Shown here one piece after another: positions 35,463-44,034 of a stretch of DNA of 64,000 nucleotides. The translations under genes were made by a program, and so were the position numbers. The DNA is from Allotamlana fucoidanivorans (GTDB taxonomy: Bacteria; Bacteroidota; Bacteroidia; Flavobacteriales; Flavobacteriaceae): the NCBI RefSeq assembly GCF_045788535.1, contig NZ_CP074074.1:3472001-3536000 (forward strand), written 5' to 3'. Under the pieces are notes generated by a model. The model saw nothing but the letters and a program-made list of their open reading frames with translations, searched no databases and was not told the origin of the DNA. Each line of letters starts with the position of its first letter. Within the stretch, counting starts at the first letter, position 1.

Positions 35463-35494
35463 GAAAAAGGGACTCTTTAATGGGTTCCTTTTTC
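35463..35494. terminator. Bidirectional terminator after the permease and rlmF
   Basis: GAAAAAGGGAC and GTTCCTTTTTC pair over 11 bp with one G-T, and A/T runs are part of the arms. It lies between convergent genes ending at 35404 and 35511. Confidence 0.75.
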
Positions 35495-35510
35495 TTTAAG
35501 TATAAACCCT

Positions 35511-36269
35511 TTAGTTAAACGTCCAAGCCACAAATCTAGACACCTTATTCCCTTGCCCCATATTTATAACGTTTACTTCTGTTGCTCCTAATTTTTTTAG
35601 TGATACCCTAATACCTCTCACCAAGTCTTTTTTAGACACTAAAGTAGTAAACCATTTAAACTGCTTAGAATGCAGCATACTCTCAAACAAATAGTTATGT
35701 ATAAAAGCTTTTTCTCCTCCCTTATACCACAATTCATTATGTTTCCCTGAAAAATTTCTAGTGAATTCTTCTGAATTTTTTCCTAAACCTTTTAGTTTTC
35801 TTTGCGTGGCCTCTAAAGCTTCTTGTTCAGATTTATAAAATGGCGGATTACACATAGATGAAGTAAATAACTCATTTGTATTTACAATATGTTTTAAAAT
35901 ACAATCAACTTCGGGTTGATGTCTCAACTCAATAGTATCCTTCAAATGATTTTTAGCAACAATACGTTGTGCCCATTTCAATGACATGTTGTCCACATCT
36001 GTAGCTACAAAAGTCCATTGATATTCCGCTTGACCTAGCAACGGATAAATACAACTTGCTCCAGTACCAACATCTAAAACCCTTATACCTTTTGTTATGC
36101 CTTTTGTTTTTAAAAAATCGGCTAAATGATGGATATAATCAGCTCTTCCTGGAATTGGCGGACACAAATTATCATCAGGAAAATCCCAATACCTAATATT
36201 ATAATCTTTAAATAATAAAGCGGTATTAAGAGCCTTCACAGCTTTAGGATTTGAAAAATCAATACTCAA
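35511..36269 (-). CDS. rlmF: 23S rRNA (adenine1618-N6)-methyltransferase RlmF, conserved N-terminus without a canonical start
   Basis: The 252 residues from the TTG at 36269 include CPPIPGRADYIHHLADFL, DVGTGASCIYPLLG (SAM site), the catalytic SSMCNPPFY (NPPF) and a C-terminal SRFVAWTF. RlmF methylates A1618 of 23S rRNA. The homologous frame extends further upstream to about 36372: it reads HRNNKHKNGYNLKALS, matching the usual RlmF N-terminus (HPRNxH...Y). No ATG, GTG or TTG precedes that block; a TAG stop is at 36396-36398, with an in-frame ATG seven codons before it (36419). So the true start is either the internal TTG, a rare codon, or the gene is disrupted by the TAG. Confidence 0.85.
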   Translation of the reverse strand: MSIDFSNPKAVKALNTALLFKDYNIRYWDFPDDNLCPPIPGRADYIHHLADFLKTKGITKGIRVLDVGTGASCIYPLLGQAEYQWTFVATDVDNMSLKWAQRIVAKNHLKDTIELRHQPEVDCILKHIVNTNELFTSSMCNPPFYKSEQEALEATQRKLKGLGKNSEEFTRNFSGKHNELWYKGGEKAFIHNYLFESMLHSKQFKWFTTLVSKKDLVRGIRVSLKKLGATEVNVINMGQGNKVSRFVAWTFN

Positions 36270-36454
36270 ATTTCCATAAGCATTCTCAAAAACAAATGGT
36301 TTTAATGGCAGATATTCACTACTTAAAGCCTTTAAATTATATCCGTTTTTATGCTTATTGTTTCTATGGAGATTTATATGTTGTTTGATAACAGCCTAAT
36401 GTATTTTTAAAATTATCATTTGTAAAAGTACAAAATTACTATTCATAATACCGA

Positions 36455-36485
36455 TTGGGTAGTTGCCTTGAAATCTATATCTTCG
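36455..36485 (+). promoter_or_regulatory. Candidate promoter of the HAD phosphatase gene
   Basis: TTG at 36455-36457, 20-nt spacer, TATCTTCG at 36478-36485 (7 of 8 matches to TAnnTTTG in the fixed positions plus spacer). An A-rich leader leads to the ATG at 36501. This supports the internal ATG as the real start. Confidence 0.5.
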
Positions 36486-36500
36486 CAAAAAAAATATAAA

Positions 36501-37157
36501 ATGCTAAAGGCTGTTATTTTTGATATGGATGGGGTAATTATTGATAGTGAACCCATGCATAATAAAGCTTACCACGATATGTTTGATGAGGTTGGCATTG
36601 AAGTATCTCCAGAACTTTATGAGTCTTTTACAGGGCAATCAACTATAAATATATGTAAGCGACTTTGCGATCATTTTAATTTAGAAGAAAACCCTGAAAC
36701 ATTAGTAGAGATCAAGCGTAAGCATTACAAACATTTTTTTGATCATAATTCGGATTTGGGGTTAATTGATGGTGTTTTAGATTTAATAAAAGATTATCAC
36801 AATAACGGACTTACATTAGTCTTAGCCTCATCGGCCGCGATGATTAGTATTAATCAAATTTTTGATCGGTTTGATTTAAATCAATATTTTGTTGCAAAAC
36901 TTAGTGGTGGTGATTTAAAGGACTCAAAACCTCATCCTGAAATTTTTATCAAAGCTGCAGAAGCCTCTGGTTTTTCACAAAATGAATGCATGGTTATTGA
37001 AGACTCTACAAATGGCATTGAAGCTGCAAAAGGGGCGGGTATTTACTGTGTGGGATATGACAGTTTTCATTCTAAAAATCAAGATTACAGCAAAGCTGAT
37101 TTAGTTATAAAAGATTTTAATGAAATACGCTATCAAAATCTAGTAAACATATTATAA
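36501..37157 (+). CDS. HAD family hydrolase, beta-phosphoglucomutase-like
   Basis: 218 residues from the ATG at 36501; a TTG 11 codons upstream would fall inside the promoter. Motif I is IFDMDGVIIDSEPMHNKAY with the two catalytic Asp, motif II LASSAA, motif III Lys in DLKDSKPHPEIF, motif IV VIEDSTNGIEAA. The cap position after motif I fits the phosphoglycolate phosphatase/beta-phosphoglucomutase group. Likely substrates are small sugar phosphates; the specific one is not predictable. It is transcribed alone. Confidence 0.9.
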   Translation: MLKAVIFDMDGVIIDSEPMHNKAYHDMFDEVGIEVSPELYESFTGQSTINICKRLCDHFNLEENPETLVEIKRKHYKHFFDHNSDLGLIDGVLDLIKDYHNNGLTLVLASSAAMISINQIFDRFDLNQYFVAKLSGGDLKDSKPHPEIFIKAAEASGFSQNECMVIEDSTNGIEAAKGAGIYCVGYDSFHSKNQDYSKADLVIKDFNEIRYQNLVNIL

Positions 37158-37159
37158 AT

Positions 37160-37192
37160 AAAAAAGAGTCGCTTAAAAAACGACTCTTTTTT
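37160..37192. terminator. Bidirectional terminator
   Basis: Perfect 12-bp arms AAAAAAGAGTCG and CGACTCTTTTTT around a 9-nt loop, between the HAD gene (plus) and the DUF2167 gene (minus). Confidence 0.93.
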
Positions 37193-37200
37193 ATTTAGGT

Positions 37201-38085
37201 TCAGCTCTTTTTTCCAAAAAGTTTCTTTCTAAAACCGCTGAATAAAGCAACAGCTCCAATGGCTATAAATTTCCAAAACTTTAAGAGCAATGCAAAAAAG
37301 CCCGCTTTTGCTAAAATTTTTCCAGCTATTAACCCTCCTATTCCATAGGCTGCCACTTGGTCAATATCAGGATTGAAATCAGAATACCTATTTCCCGGAG
37401 AAAACTCGACACTTTGAATAATTTCATCTCTATCCTGATTAAAAGTCTCAAGCATATTAATATCTCCAATGGCATTAAGATTTAAATAGCCTTTACGCCC
37501 AAGCACTCTAATATTATAATTTAGTGTATTCACCTCTGCATCTTCAAACTTCAATTCTTTAGCCCAATGTAATTTTTTGTTTTCTTGATCGTAATATGGT
37601 GCAGATGCCCACCTTATTAACTCCATAGTAGGGTAACCTTGCTCGATACGCTGTGGATTAGCCGAAATGATATCGGCCTGCATCTCTTCAAGTAAATCAT
37701 CATAGTCAAGATCTTCAGCATCTTCATCATCAATATAGCCTTCCTCTGCATATTCAATCTCTACGGCATAAGTAAAAGCATCATGCATAGGTGTCATATT
37801 ATCAGGGAATAAAAGACCTAAGGTTTCTCCTGGCGGATTTCCCCATAAATCTGTTAACACATACTTGCTCTGTTTGCTATCTAAGAACTTAAACCCTTTT
37901 GGAACATTTATTGTTGCTAGCCCATCCTTCAGCTCTACGGTTCCTGTTTGATACGTAAACGAATTATTGATACTATCTATAATTTTTTGATACTGGTTAG
38001 TATCAAAACTAATGGAGTCTAAGTCATTTTGAGCATAAGTTTGCGTTGCAAAAAACAACACCAAAGTAATAATAAGTCGGTTCAT
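37201..38085 (-). CDS. DUF2167 family membrane protein
   Basis: 294 residues with a signal peptide (FATQTYAQ), an exported domain starting TGTVELKDGLATINVPKGFKF (given as region about residues 48-70), and GNPPGETLGLLFP, both characteristic of DUF2167. Near the C-terminus a hydrophobic segment (FFALLLKFWKFIAIGAVALF) is followed by a basic tail. The glycine-rich YGIGGLIAGKI precedes it. The family function is unknown. It ends against the HAD gene terminator. Confidence 0.85.
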   Translation of the reverse strand: MNRLIITLVLFFATQTYAQNDLDSISFDTNQYQKIIDSINNSFTYQTGTVELKDGLATINVPKGFKFLDSKQSKYVLTDLWGNPPGETLGLLFPDNMTPMHDAFTYAVEIEYAEEGYIDDEDAEDLDYDDLLEEMQADIISANPQRIEQGYPTMELIRWASAPYYDQENKKLHWAKELKFEDAEVNTLNYNIRVLGRKGYLNLNAIGDINMLETFNQDRDEIIQSVEFSPGNRYSDFNPDIDQVAAYGIGGLIAGKILAKAGFFALLLKFWKFIAIGAVALFSGFRKKLFGKKS

Positions 38086-38125
38086 AGTTTTAGGTTTAGT
38101 AGGTTATAAAACCTAAAAATACCCT

Positions 38126-38287
38126 TTATTTTGAATTAGATGAATTTTCTTTCGACTTTTTAATAATATTTCTAAGCCTTTCTTTTCTGGAATGCACTTC
38201 ATCGCGCTTTTTATTTTTCTTCTGCGCTACTAGTCTGGCATGTTTAGCCTTATTCTTTGTGTTCTTTTCTTTGCCCGTTTTAGCCAT
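38126..38287 (-). CDS. Very basic 53-residue protein
   Basis: ATG at 38285-38287, TAA at 38126-38128. The protein begins MAKTGKEKNTKNKAKHARLV and is about 40 percent Lys plus Arg, with a likely long helix (RKERLRNIIKKSKE). It fits exactly in the gap between the DUF2167 gene and mscL, with its ATG 4 bp after the mscL stop, so it may be translated from the mscL transcript. Composition suggests nucleic acid or ribosome contact. No family is recognised. Similar short Lys-rich frames may be common in relatives, which I could not check. Confidence 0.65.
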   Translation of the reverse strand: MAKTGKEKNTKNKAKHARLVAQKKNKKRDEVHSRKERLRNIIKKSKENSSNSK

Positions 38288-38291
38288 TATT

Positions 38292-38738
38292 TCATGTGTT
38301 ATTTGACTTTAATAGTTGATTTTGCTCCTCCATTAAATCATTAAGCTTAGTAAGTAATTCTATGTCTTTAGGTGTAGCCACGGTTTTATTTTTGGGATCT
38401 TGCGCCTTATTTCTTAAGCGATTCATAAACTTAACCACTATAAAAACCGTAAATCCTATAATTAAAAAATCTAAAAATGCTTCAGCTAATGCGCCATAGC
38501 CAATAGCCACCTCATCGGTAAGTACAGTACCACTACCATCTTTTACTACTTCTTTTAATATGATTTTTCTATCTTGAAAGTTAACGCCATCCGTTAACAA
38601 CGATAAAGGAGGTAAAAACACTTTTTTCACCAATACATCAATAACCTTGTTAAAGGAAGCACCTATAATAATTCCTATGGCCATATCCATCATATTTCCT
38701 TTTACTGCAAACTCTTTAAATTCTTTGATTAACTTCAT
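38292..38738 (-). CDS. mscL: Large-conductance mechanosensitive channel MscL
   Basis: 148 residues. The N-terminal helix and first membrane segment FKEFAVKGNMMDMAIGIIIGASFNKVID are the MscL signature (shown as a region of residues 5-33); the second membrane segment is AFLDFLIIGFTVFIVVKFMNRL. The periplasmic loop (residues about 50-80) and C-terminal helix bundle are present. It opens under osmotic downshock. A small basic protein gene follows after 4 bp. Confidence 0.95.
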   Translation of the reverse strand: MKLIKEFKEFAVKGNMMDMAIGIIIGASFNKVIDVLVKKVFLPPLSLLTDGVNFQDRKIILKEVVKDGSGTVLTDEVAIGYGALAEAFLDFLIIGFTVFIVVKFMNRLRNKAQDPKNKTVATPKDIELLTKLNDLMEEQNQLLKSNNT

Positions 38739-38889
38739 ACATCTTGTTTTTAACTGTAAAGATAATTAGTTTCATTATTTAATAAACTTGCATTAACTAC
38801 ATGTTCATTATTATTTGCTCAAATATTAATTTTTTAAAATATTATTCAAATAACTAATAATTTAAAATATTAGCTTTTTTAATAATAAT

Positions 38890-38920
38890 TTGATTTTTTA
38901 CATTAAAAGTTTTACATTTG
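38890..38920 (+). promoter_or_regulatory. Promoter of the SatD/DUF3307 pair
   Basis: TTG at 38890-38892, 20-nt spacer, TACATTTG at 38913-38920, a full match to the Bacteroidota consensus, 22 bp before the ATG at 38943. The surrounding 200 bp are almost entirely A/T. Confidence 0.75.
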
Positions 38921-38942
38921 AATATAACACTGATTTTTTTGT

Positions 38943-39545
38943 ATGACTAGCATCATAACTGGTGACATTATTAACTCTAAAGGAAGTTCTCCTGAACCAT
39001 GGCTTAAGGCTTTAAAACTTGTGTTTAGTCAATATGGTGATCCTCCAAAAATCTGGGAGATTTATAGGGGTGATAGCTTTCAATTAGAAGTCTCCCCCAA
39101 ACAAGCTTTAAAAACTTGCATATTAATAAAGGCAACTGTTAAACAATTTAAAACCATGGATGTGCGATTAGCCATAGGTATTGGCGAAAAAACCTATGCT
39201 GCCAATTCAATTACCGAATCGAACGGTAGTGCCTTTATTCATTCTGGAGAATGTTTTGAAAATTTAAAAAAAACGACTTTAGCTATACGTTCTCCTTTTA
39301 GTACTTTTGATACCACCATCAATATTATGCTAGACCTCGCTCAATTAACAATAAATCATTGGACCAGCACCACTGCCACACTTGTTAAAACTGCTTTAGA
39401 GCACCCTGATTTAAACCAAATAGAACTGGCAAACTTATTAAACAAAACACAAGGCAACATCAGCCAAGGTTTAAAGCGTGCGGGGTTTGATGAAGTATCA
39501 AAACTCATAACCTATTATAATACCCAAATACGTACTTTATGCTAG
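38943..39545 (+). CDS. SatD family protein
   Basis: 200 residues. It begins TSIITGDIINSKGSS, followed by IWEIYRGDSFQLEVS and VRLAIGIGEKTY. This is the SatD pattern, which looks like a degenerate nucleotide-cyclase-type fold. The C-terminal part holds a helix-turn-helix-like stretch (LNQIELANLLNKTQGNISQGL), so DNA binding is possible. SatD was named for acid tolerance in Streptococcus, but the activity is unknown. It overlaps the next gene (DUF3307) by 7 bp, a pairing that suggests one function for the two. Confidence 0.8.
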   Translation: MTSIITGDIINSKGSSPEPWLKALKLVFSQYGDPPKIWEIYRGDSFQLEVSPKQALKTCILIKATVKQFKTMDVRLAIGIGEKTYAANSITESNGSAFIHSGECFENLKKTTLAIRSPFSTFDTTINIMLDLAQLTINHWTSTTATLVKTALEHPDLNQIELANLLNKTQGNISQGLKRAGFDEVSKLITYYNTQIRTLC

Positions 39546-40255
39546 CTCTAGCCATTAAACTTTTCCTTGCTCACATTATTGGAGATTTTTTATTTCAGCC
39601 CCAAAGATGGGTGATTCATAAAGAAACCTACAAACACAAATCAAAGTACCTCTACTGGCATATTCTTATACACATTATAACCTTGATAGTTGTATTACAA
39701 TTTAGCTTTAAATACTGGTTAGGTATTATTATTATTGGTATTTCTCATTTTTTTATTGATGCGCTAAAAGTTAATCTTCAATCAAAAATGAATAACCGAT
39801 TATTGTTTGGTCTAGACCAGTTAGCACATATAGTAATCTTAGTTGTTGTAGTAAAAATTTACGAACCCTATTCCTTTAATTTCAATCAACTTTTTAATTC
39901 GAAAACCCTACTCCTACTAACCTGCATCATCTGCCTTACAAAGGTATCTTCCATCATTATGAAAACCTTAATATCTAAATGGGATTTAAAAGAATACACC
40001 AACGAAGCCTCTCTAAACAACGCCGGTGCTTATATTGGTATGCTAGAGCGCTTATTTGTATTTGCCTTTATTATAACCAACCATTGGGAGGGTGTAGGTT
40101 TTTTAATTGCGGCTAAATCTGTGTTCCGTTTTGGCGATTTATCAAAAGCAAAAGACCGAAAACTAACAGAATACATACTTATTGGTACCTTGCTCAGTTT
40201 CGGCCTTGCTATCCTTTTTAGTTTAGGATACAACTATTTAGTGAGGTATATTTAA
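39539..40255 (+). CDS. DUF3307 family membrane protein
   Basis: 238 residues, about six hydrophobic helices. The first, LAIKLFLAHIIGDFLFQPQ, has the conserved Asp and Gln of DUF3307, and another conserved stretch is IIGISHFFIDALKVNLQ. The His-Phe-Phe-Ile-Asp motif in a helix could bind a metal. It is translationally coupled to the SatD-like gene (7-bp overlap), so expression is linked. The role is unknown. It converges on the cytochrome c maturation gene 4 bp away. Confidence 0.85.
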   Translation: MLALAIKLFLAHIIGDFLFQPQRWVIHKETYKHKSKYLYWHILIHIITLIVVLQFSFKYWLGIIIIGISHFFIDALKVNLQSKMNNRLLFGLDQLAHIVILVVVVKIYEPYSFNFNQLFNSKTLLLLTCIICLTKVSSIIMKTLISKWDLKEYTNEASLNNAGAYIGMLERLFVFAFIITNHWEGVGFLIAAKSVFRFGDLSKAKDRKLTEYILIGTLLSFGLAILFSLGYNYLVRYI

Positions 40256-40258
40256 GTC

Positions 40259-43200
40259 TTATTTTTTATAAAACTTAGCATATCCACGGTAGGCAAAAAA
40301 CCCTACAACCGCTAAAATAGCACAGGCTATACCAATAAACTTAACACTTACTATTTGATCGCCACTAGCATAACTGTGTAATCCTGCCAAGTAAAAATTC
40401 ACCCCAAAATAGGTCATTAAAATACTACCATAAGCCACAATAGACATTAAATTGAAGAACCATCGGCTTCTTAAACCTGGTACTAATCGCATATGGATAA
40501 CAAAAGCATAAACCATAATACTAATAAGTGCCCATGTTTCTTTAGGATCCCAACCCCAATAACGTCCCCAACTTTCATTGGCCCACATACCGCCTAAAAA
40601 GTTTCCAATGGTTAGCATGACTAAACCAACGGTTAAAGACATTTCATTGATTATGGTTAACTCTTTAATATTCAAATCCATTTTAATTTTATTGGATTTG
40701 TTAGTAAAAATCATCAAAAATAACGATACAATACCCAAAATCATACCGAGGGTAAACGGCCCATAACTGGCTACAATAACCGCCACATGAATCATCAGCC
40801 AATAACTATTTAAAACAGGTTGTAAATTGGCAATAGCAGGGTCCATCCAATTCCAATGGGCAACCATTAAAATCATAGCCGTAACAAAAGCCGTTGAGGC
40901 TAAAGTTAAGTTACTTTTTCTTCCAAAGGCCAAACCAAAAAACATAGTAGCCCAAGCCACATAAATCATGGACTCATAAGCATCACTCCATGGGGCATGC
41001 CCTGAGATATACCAGCGTACAATTAAGCCTGCAGTGTGCAACAAAAATAACCCAGCTATTATCCACTTAAACACATTTACAGATATATCAAGGGTTTTAT
41101 TTTTATCCCTAAATATTTGAACAACAAGTAAAACAAACATAATGCTACCCGCATACAAATACCAACTGAATAATTTTTTAAAAATATCATATTTGTTATA
41201 CAAAATCTCAGTTTTCACCTTATCGTCACTAATCATCACCTCACTACCATAGCGTTGTTGAGTCTTTTTAAAGGCTTCTAAAAGTTTTTCAGCTTCACTA
41301 AAATCACCTGTTTTTTTCGCTTGATTTAAGGTGTATAAATAGGCATTAAACCCATTTTTAACAAAATTAGCATACAAAGAATCTTTTATTATGGCTATAT
41401 TTTGTCTGTAATCTTGAATAGAAATCCACTTATTATTGGAATCTTCAGGAATTGGAAATATTCGCAATGAAGAGCCCTCAATAGCATTAAACAACAAGCT
41501 CACACGTTGATCTGTTTCTTTATACTCCTTTTGAAAACCATTGGGCACTTGAGCCTTATAAGCTTCATCTAAAAAAGGACCTAATTTATACTGACCTTTT
41601 TCATTAAAAAAGTCTGTAAATGCTACATATTTTTGTGTTTTAGGCACCCCGATTAAACTTCTTATAGAATCGCCTTTTTTAGGTTTTAAGTAGATAACAG
41701 GAAGGCTTTGCCATAGCATAGGGTTTTCATGAATGGATAGAAAAACCTGATTCGCATCAAACTCCAAATACGTATCTTTTTTACTTAGCTTCCGAAGCAT
41801 TTCAGAAGCATAGGTATTTACAGGCATCATTCTACCGCTTAAATCCTGAATGACTAAATGACCAAACTTATCGGCATGTTCCTTAGGTGTAATATTGGCC
41901 TTTAAAACAGAATCAAGCTGTTCTACCGAAGGTCTTTCAAAATGATTGTGTCCATCATTTTCACCGTGGTCTGCATGGTTATGCTCTTGTGCTATAGCAG
42001 ACAAACCAAAACACAATACTATTACAGAAATTAACTTAGCTTTTTTAGCTTTTACATTTTCTAAATGCCTCTTTAAATCACCAAATCTAGATCCTTTAAC
42101 AAATAGTATAGCCATTAAACCAAAATACAGCAAAAGATAACCTATATAAGTAATTAAAGTGCCCCAATAATCATGATTTACTGACAAGACGGTACCTTTT
42201 TCATCCGGATCAAAACTCGACTGAAAAAAGCGATAGCCATCATGATCTAGAATATTATTCATGTAAATTTTATAATCGAAATCTCCAGTTCTATCATCAA
42301 TCACGGTAACCTCACTAGAATAGGCCGAAAATCCACGTTCTGTACCTGGGTAGCGCTCAGCTTCAAAATCATTCAGTTTGATAGAAAAAGGAAGTTCTAA
42401 TACTTTTGAACCATACTTAAAGGCAAAATCTAAACCCCCAACATGGATTTGCTTAAACATACCGCTACTTCCCTGATTTCCCAGTAGACTCACACTTTTA
42501 GTTTCTCCTCCCGTAGTAATGTTTAATTTCACACCATCTTGATTACTGCTTTTAAGCATACCCGAAGGCTTAACGATATCAAAAACCCCTTTTACTACTG
42601 GGTTTGGCATCACTAATTGCATATTACCAATTACATACCGTGACCTTAAATGCAACGGCTGTAAGCTATCCTTATAGAGTTTTCCTTGTGCTCTGGTTGC
42701 CATAGTCATATACTCTCCCTCAAAAGGTGAATTTATCTTTAATTCTCCCTTATCATAAGTAATATTAATAGCTCCGTCTGTAGGCTTGTTTAGGGTGAAT
42801 AAAATATTATGAATATTCTGTATTTGCCCCACTTTTAAAAAATGTGAATGCGGACCACTGCCACCTGCTTCCACAATTTTTAGGTATTCCTCTCCATTTT
42901 CATCTGGAACAATGTCTTCTTCTGCTCCTACAATAAATTTTTCTAATTCAATCGTTACAGCTTGCTGATCGTATTTTGTTTCAACTTTAAATTCATTCTC
43001 CAAGCGCCCAGAAAAGTCCACCTCTCGCTCAATAGGCAAGCGTTGTGGCACACCATTTATTTTATAATCGCCATCAATAAGTGCGGTGATATATGTTTTT
43101 TGTGATAAAAAGGTATTTTCTGTAGCACCTTCACGAATGGCCATCATCCCCTCAAAACTTGCATATCTGGTAATAAAAGCACCTAATAAAATAAAAATGA

Positions 43201-43465
43201 AAGCCACATGTAAAACAAGGGTAGCCCATTTTTCTTTACTAAATAATCTGTAACGGTAAATATTGCCTAAGAAATTTATTAAAAAAAATGCCATAATGGC
43301 TTCAAACCACCAGGCATTATAAATAAGATTTCTAGTGTAAGGTGTTGGTGAGGTGTCCTGTCCTGCATCTAAAAAAGTACCTATAGCCATAGCGGCAGCA
43401 AAAGCAATAAATAAGACGGCAGTTAGACGCGTAGAAAAAAGAATGTTAGCGATTTTTTTTTGCAT
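40259..43465 (-). CDS. Fused cytochrome c biogenesis protein ResB-CcsA (CcsBA type)
   Basis: 1068 residues from the ATG at 43465 (MQKKIANILFSTRL); an upstream in-frame start would add 28 residues of poor quality. The N-terminal ResB part has helices near residues 10-110 and a large exported domain to about 440. A His-rich stretch (EHNHADHGENDGHNHFERP, about residues 485-505) follows a signal-like hydrophobic segment. Another exported domain spans about 510-760. The CcsA part follows, with the haem-handling WGWDPKETWALI motif. The protein brings haem across the membrane and attaches it to CxxCH cytochromes (system II). The His-rich insertion is notable as a possible metal or haem site. Confidence 0.94.
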   Translation of the reverse strand: MQKKIANILFSTRLTAVLFIAFAAAMAIGTFLDAGQDTSPTPYTRNLIYNAWWFEAIMAFFLINFLGNIYRYRLFSKEKWATLVLHVAFIFILLGAFITRYASFEGMMAIREGATENTFLSQKTYITALIDGDYKINGVPQRLPIEREVDFSGRLENEFKVETKYDQQAVTIELEKFIVGAEEDIVPDENGEEYLKIVEAGGSGPHSHFLKVGQIQNIHNILFTLNKPTDGAINITYDKGELKINSPFEGEYMTMATRAQGKLYKDSLQPLHLRSRYVIGNMQLVMPNPVVKGVFDIVKPSGMLKSSNQDGVKLNITTGGETKSVSLLGNQGSSGMFKQIHVGGLDFAFKYGSKVLELPFSIKLNDFEAERYPGTERGFSAYSSEVTVIDDRTGDFDYKIYMNNILDHDGYRFFQSSFDPDEKGTVLSVNHDYWGTLITYIGYLLLYFGLMAILFVKGSRFGDLKRHLENVKAKKAKLISVIVLCFGLSAIAQEHNHADHGENDGHNHFERPSVEQLDSVLKANITPKEHADKFGHLVIQDLSGRMMPVNTYASEMLRKLSKKDTYLEFDANQVFLSIHENPMLWQSLPVIYLKPKKGDSIRSLIGVPKTQKYVAFTDFFNEKGQYKLGPFLDEAYKAQVPNGFQKEYKETDQRVSLLFNAIEGSSLRIFPIPEDSNNKWISIQDYRQNIAIIKDSLYANFVKNGFNAYLYTLNQAKKTGDFSEAEKLLEAFKKTQQRYGSEVMISDDKVKTEILYNKYDIFKKLFSWYLYAGSIMFVLLVVQIFRDKNKTLDISVNVFKWIIAGLFLLHTAGLIVRWYISGHAPWSDAYESMIYVAWATMFFGLAFGRKSNLTLASTAFVTAMILMVAHWNWMDPAIANLQPVLNSYWLMIHVAVIVASYGPFTLGMILGIVSLFLMIFTNKSNKIKMDLNIKELTIINEMSLTVGLVMLTIGNFLGGMWANESWGRYWGWDPKETWALISIMVYAFVIHMRLVPGLRSRWFFNLMSIVAYGSILMTYFGVNFYLAGLHSYASGDQIVSVKFIGIACAILAVVGFFAYRGYAKFYKK

Positions 43466-43585
43466 AATTACAACCCATTGTTTGAGGTCGTGCAAATTTA
43501 AGGATTTAAGTTTATTGGCAAATGTTAAAGTAGTGAAAAAAGCCAGCATTGAAAAGCTATGCTATTACGGCTAGAATACTAAGCA

Positions 43586-43975
43586 TCATTGCTGTCTTGC
43601 TTCAAAAATCTTCATATATAAGAAGGTACCCATTTTACGCGCACGATGCTTTGCGTTTTCAGCATAATCACCTTCAAAAAGTTCATTAATGGTTTCAAAC
43701 CACAAGTTTAACCATAAACCAAAATGCCTTTCTGTAATACAATGATTGTTCTCTCGATCTACCTTAACATGAGCTTCAAGAGGATTTCCTAAATAGCGTG
43801 TTTTTAAAAACAAACTCGATTCCCAAAAGTCGGTAAGGTTTTCAATATGAGCAGGCCAATCCTGAATGAGATTATTAAAAAAAGGGCCTAATTCTTTATC
43901 TTCTCTTATCTTATCATAAAATGAAGACACTAACAAATAAACATCAGCTCTGGTTTTTAAATCTTTTTTCTCCAT
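43586..43975 (-). CDS. Group III truncated haemoglobin
   Basis: 129 residues of the 2-over-2 globin type. Conserved features are VSSFYDKIREDKELGPFFN near the N-terminus, HIENLTDFWESSLF, and a proximal-His stretch ITERHFGLWLNLWFETI. The RARKMGTFLYMKI ending is typical of group III. These proteins bind oxygen or nitric oxide; roles in nitrosative or respiratory stress are suggested. It lies divergent to the DUF2520 gene and follows the cytochrome c maturation gene region. Confidence 0.93.
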   Translation of the reverse strand: MEKKDLKTRADVYLLVSSFYDKIREDKELGPFFNNLIQDWPAHIENLTDFWESSLFLKTRYLGNPLEAHVKVDRENNHCITERHFGLWLNLWFETINELFEGDYAENAKHRARKMGTFLYMKIFEARQQ

Positions 43976-44034
43976 ACCAACAAAGATAAAATAATAGGTT
44001 TTTAAATAGGCTATTTATGACTATTTTAGCGGTT

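Noticed and set aside
36468..36500. TTG start for the HAD phosphatase
   Set aside because: It falls in the likely promoter, and the family begins directly at the ATG of 36501 before the first catalytic motif.
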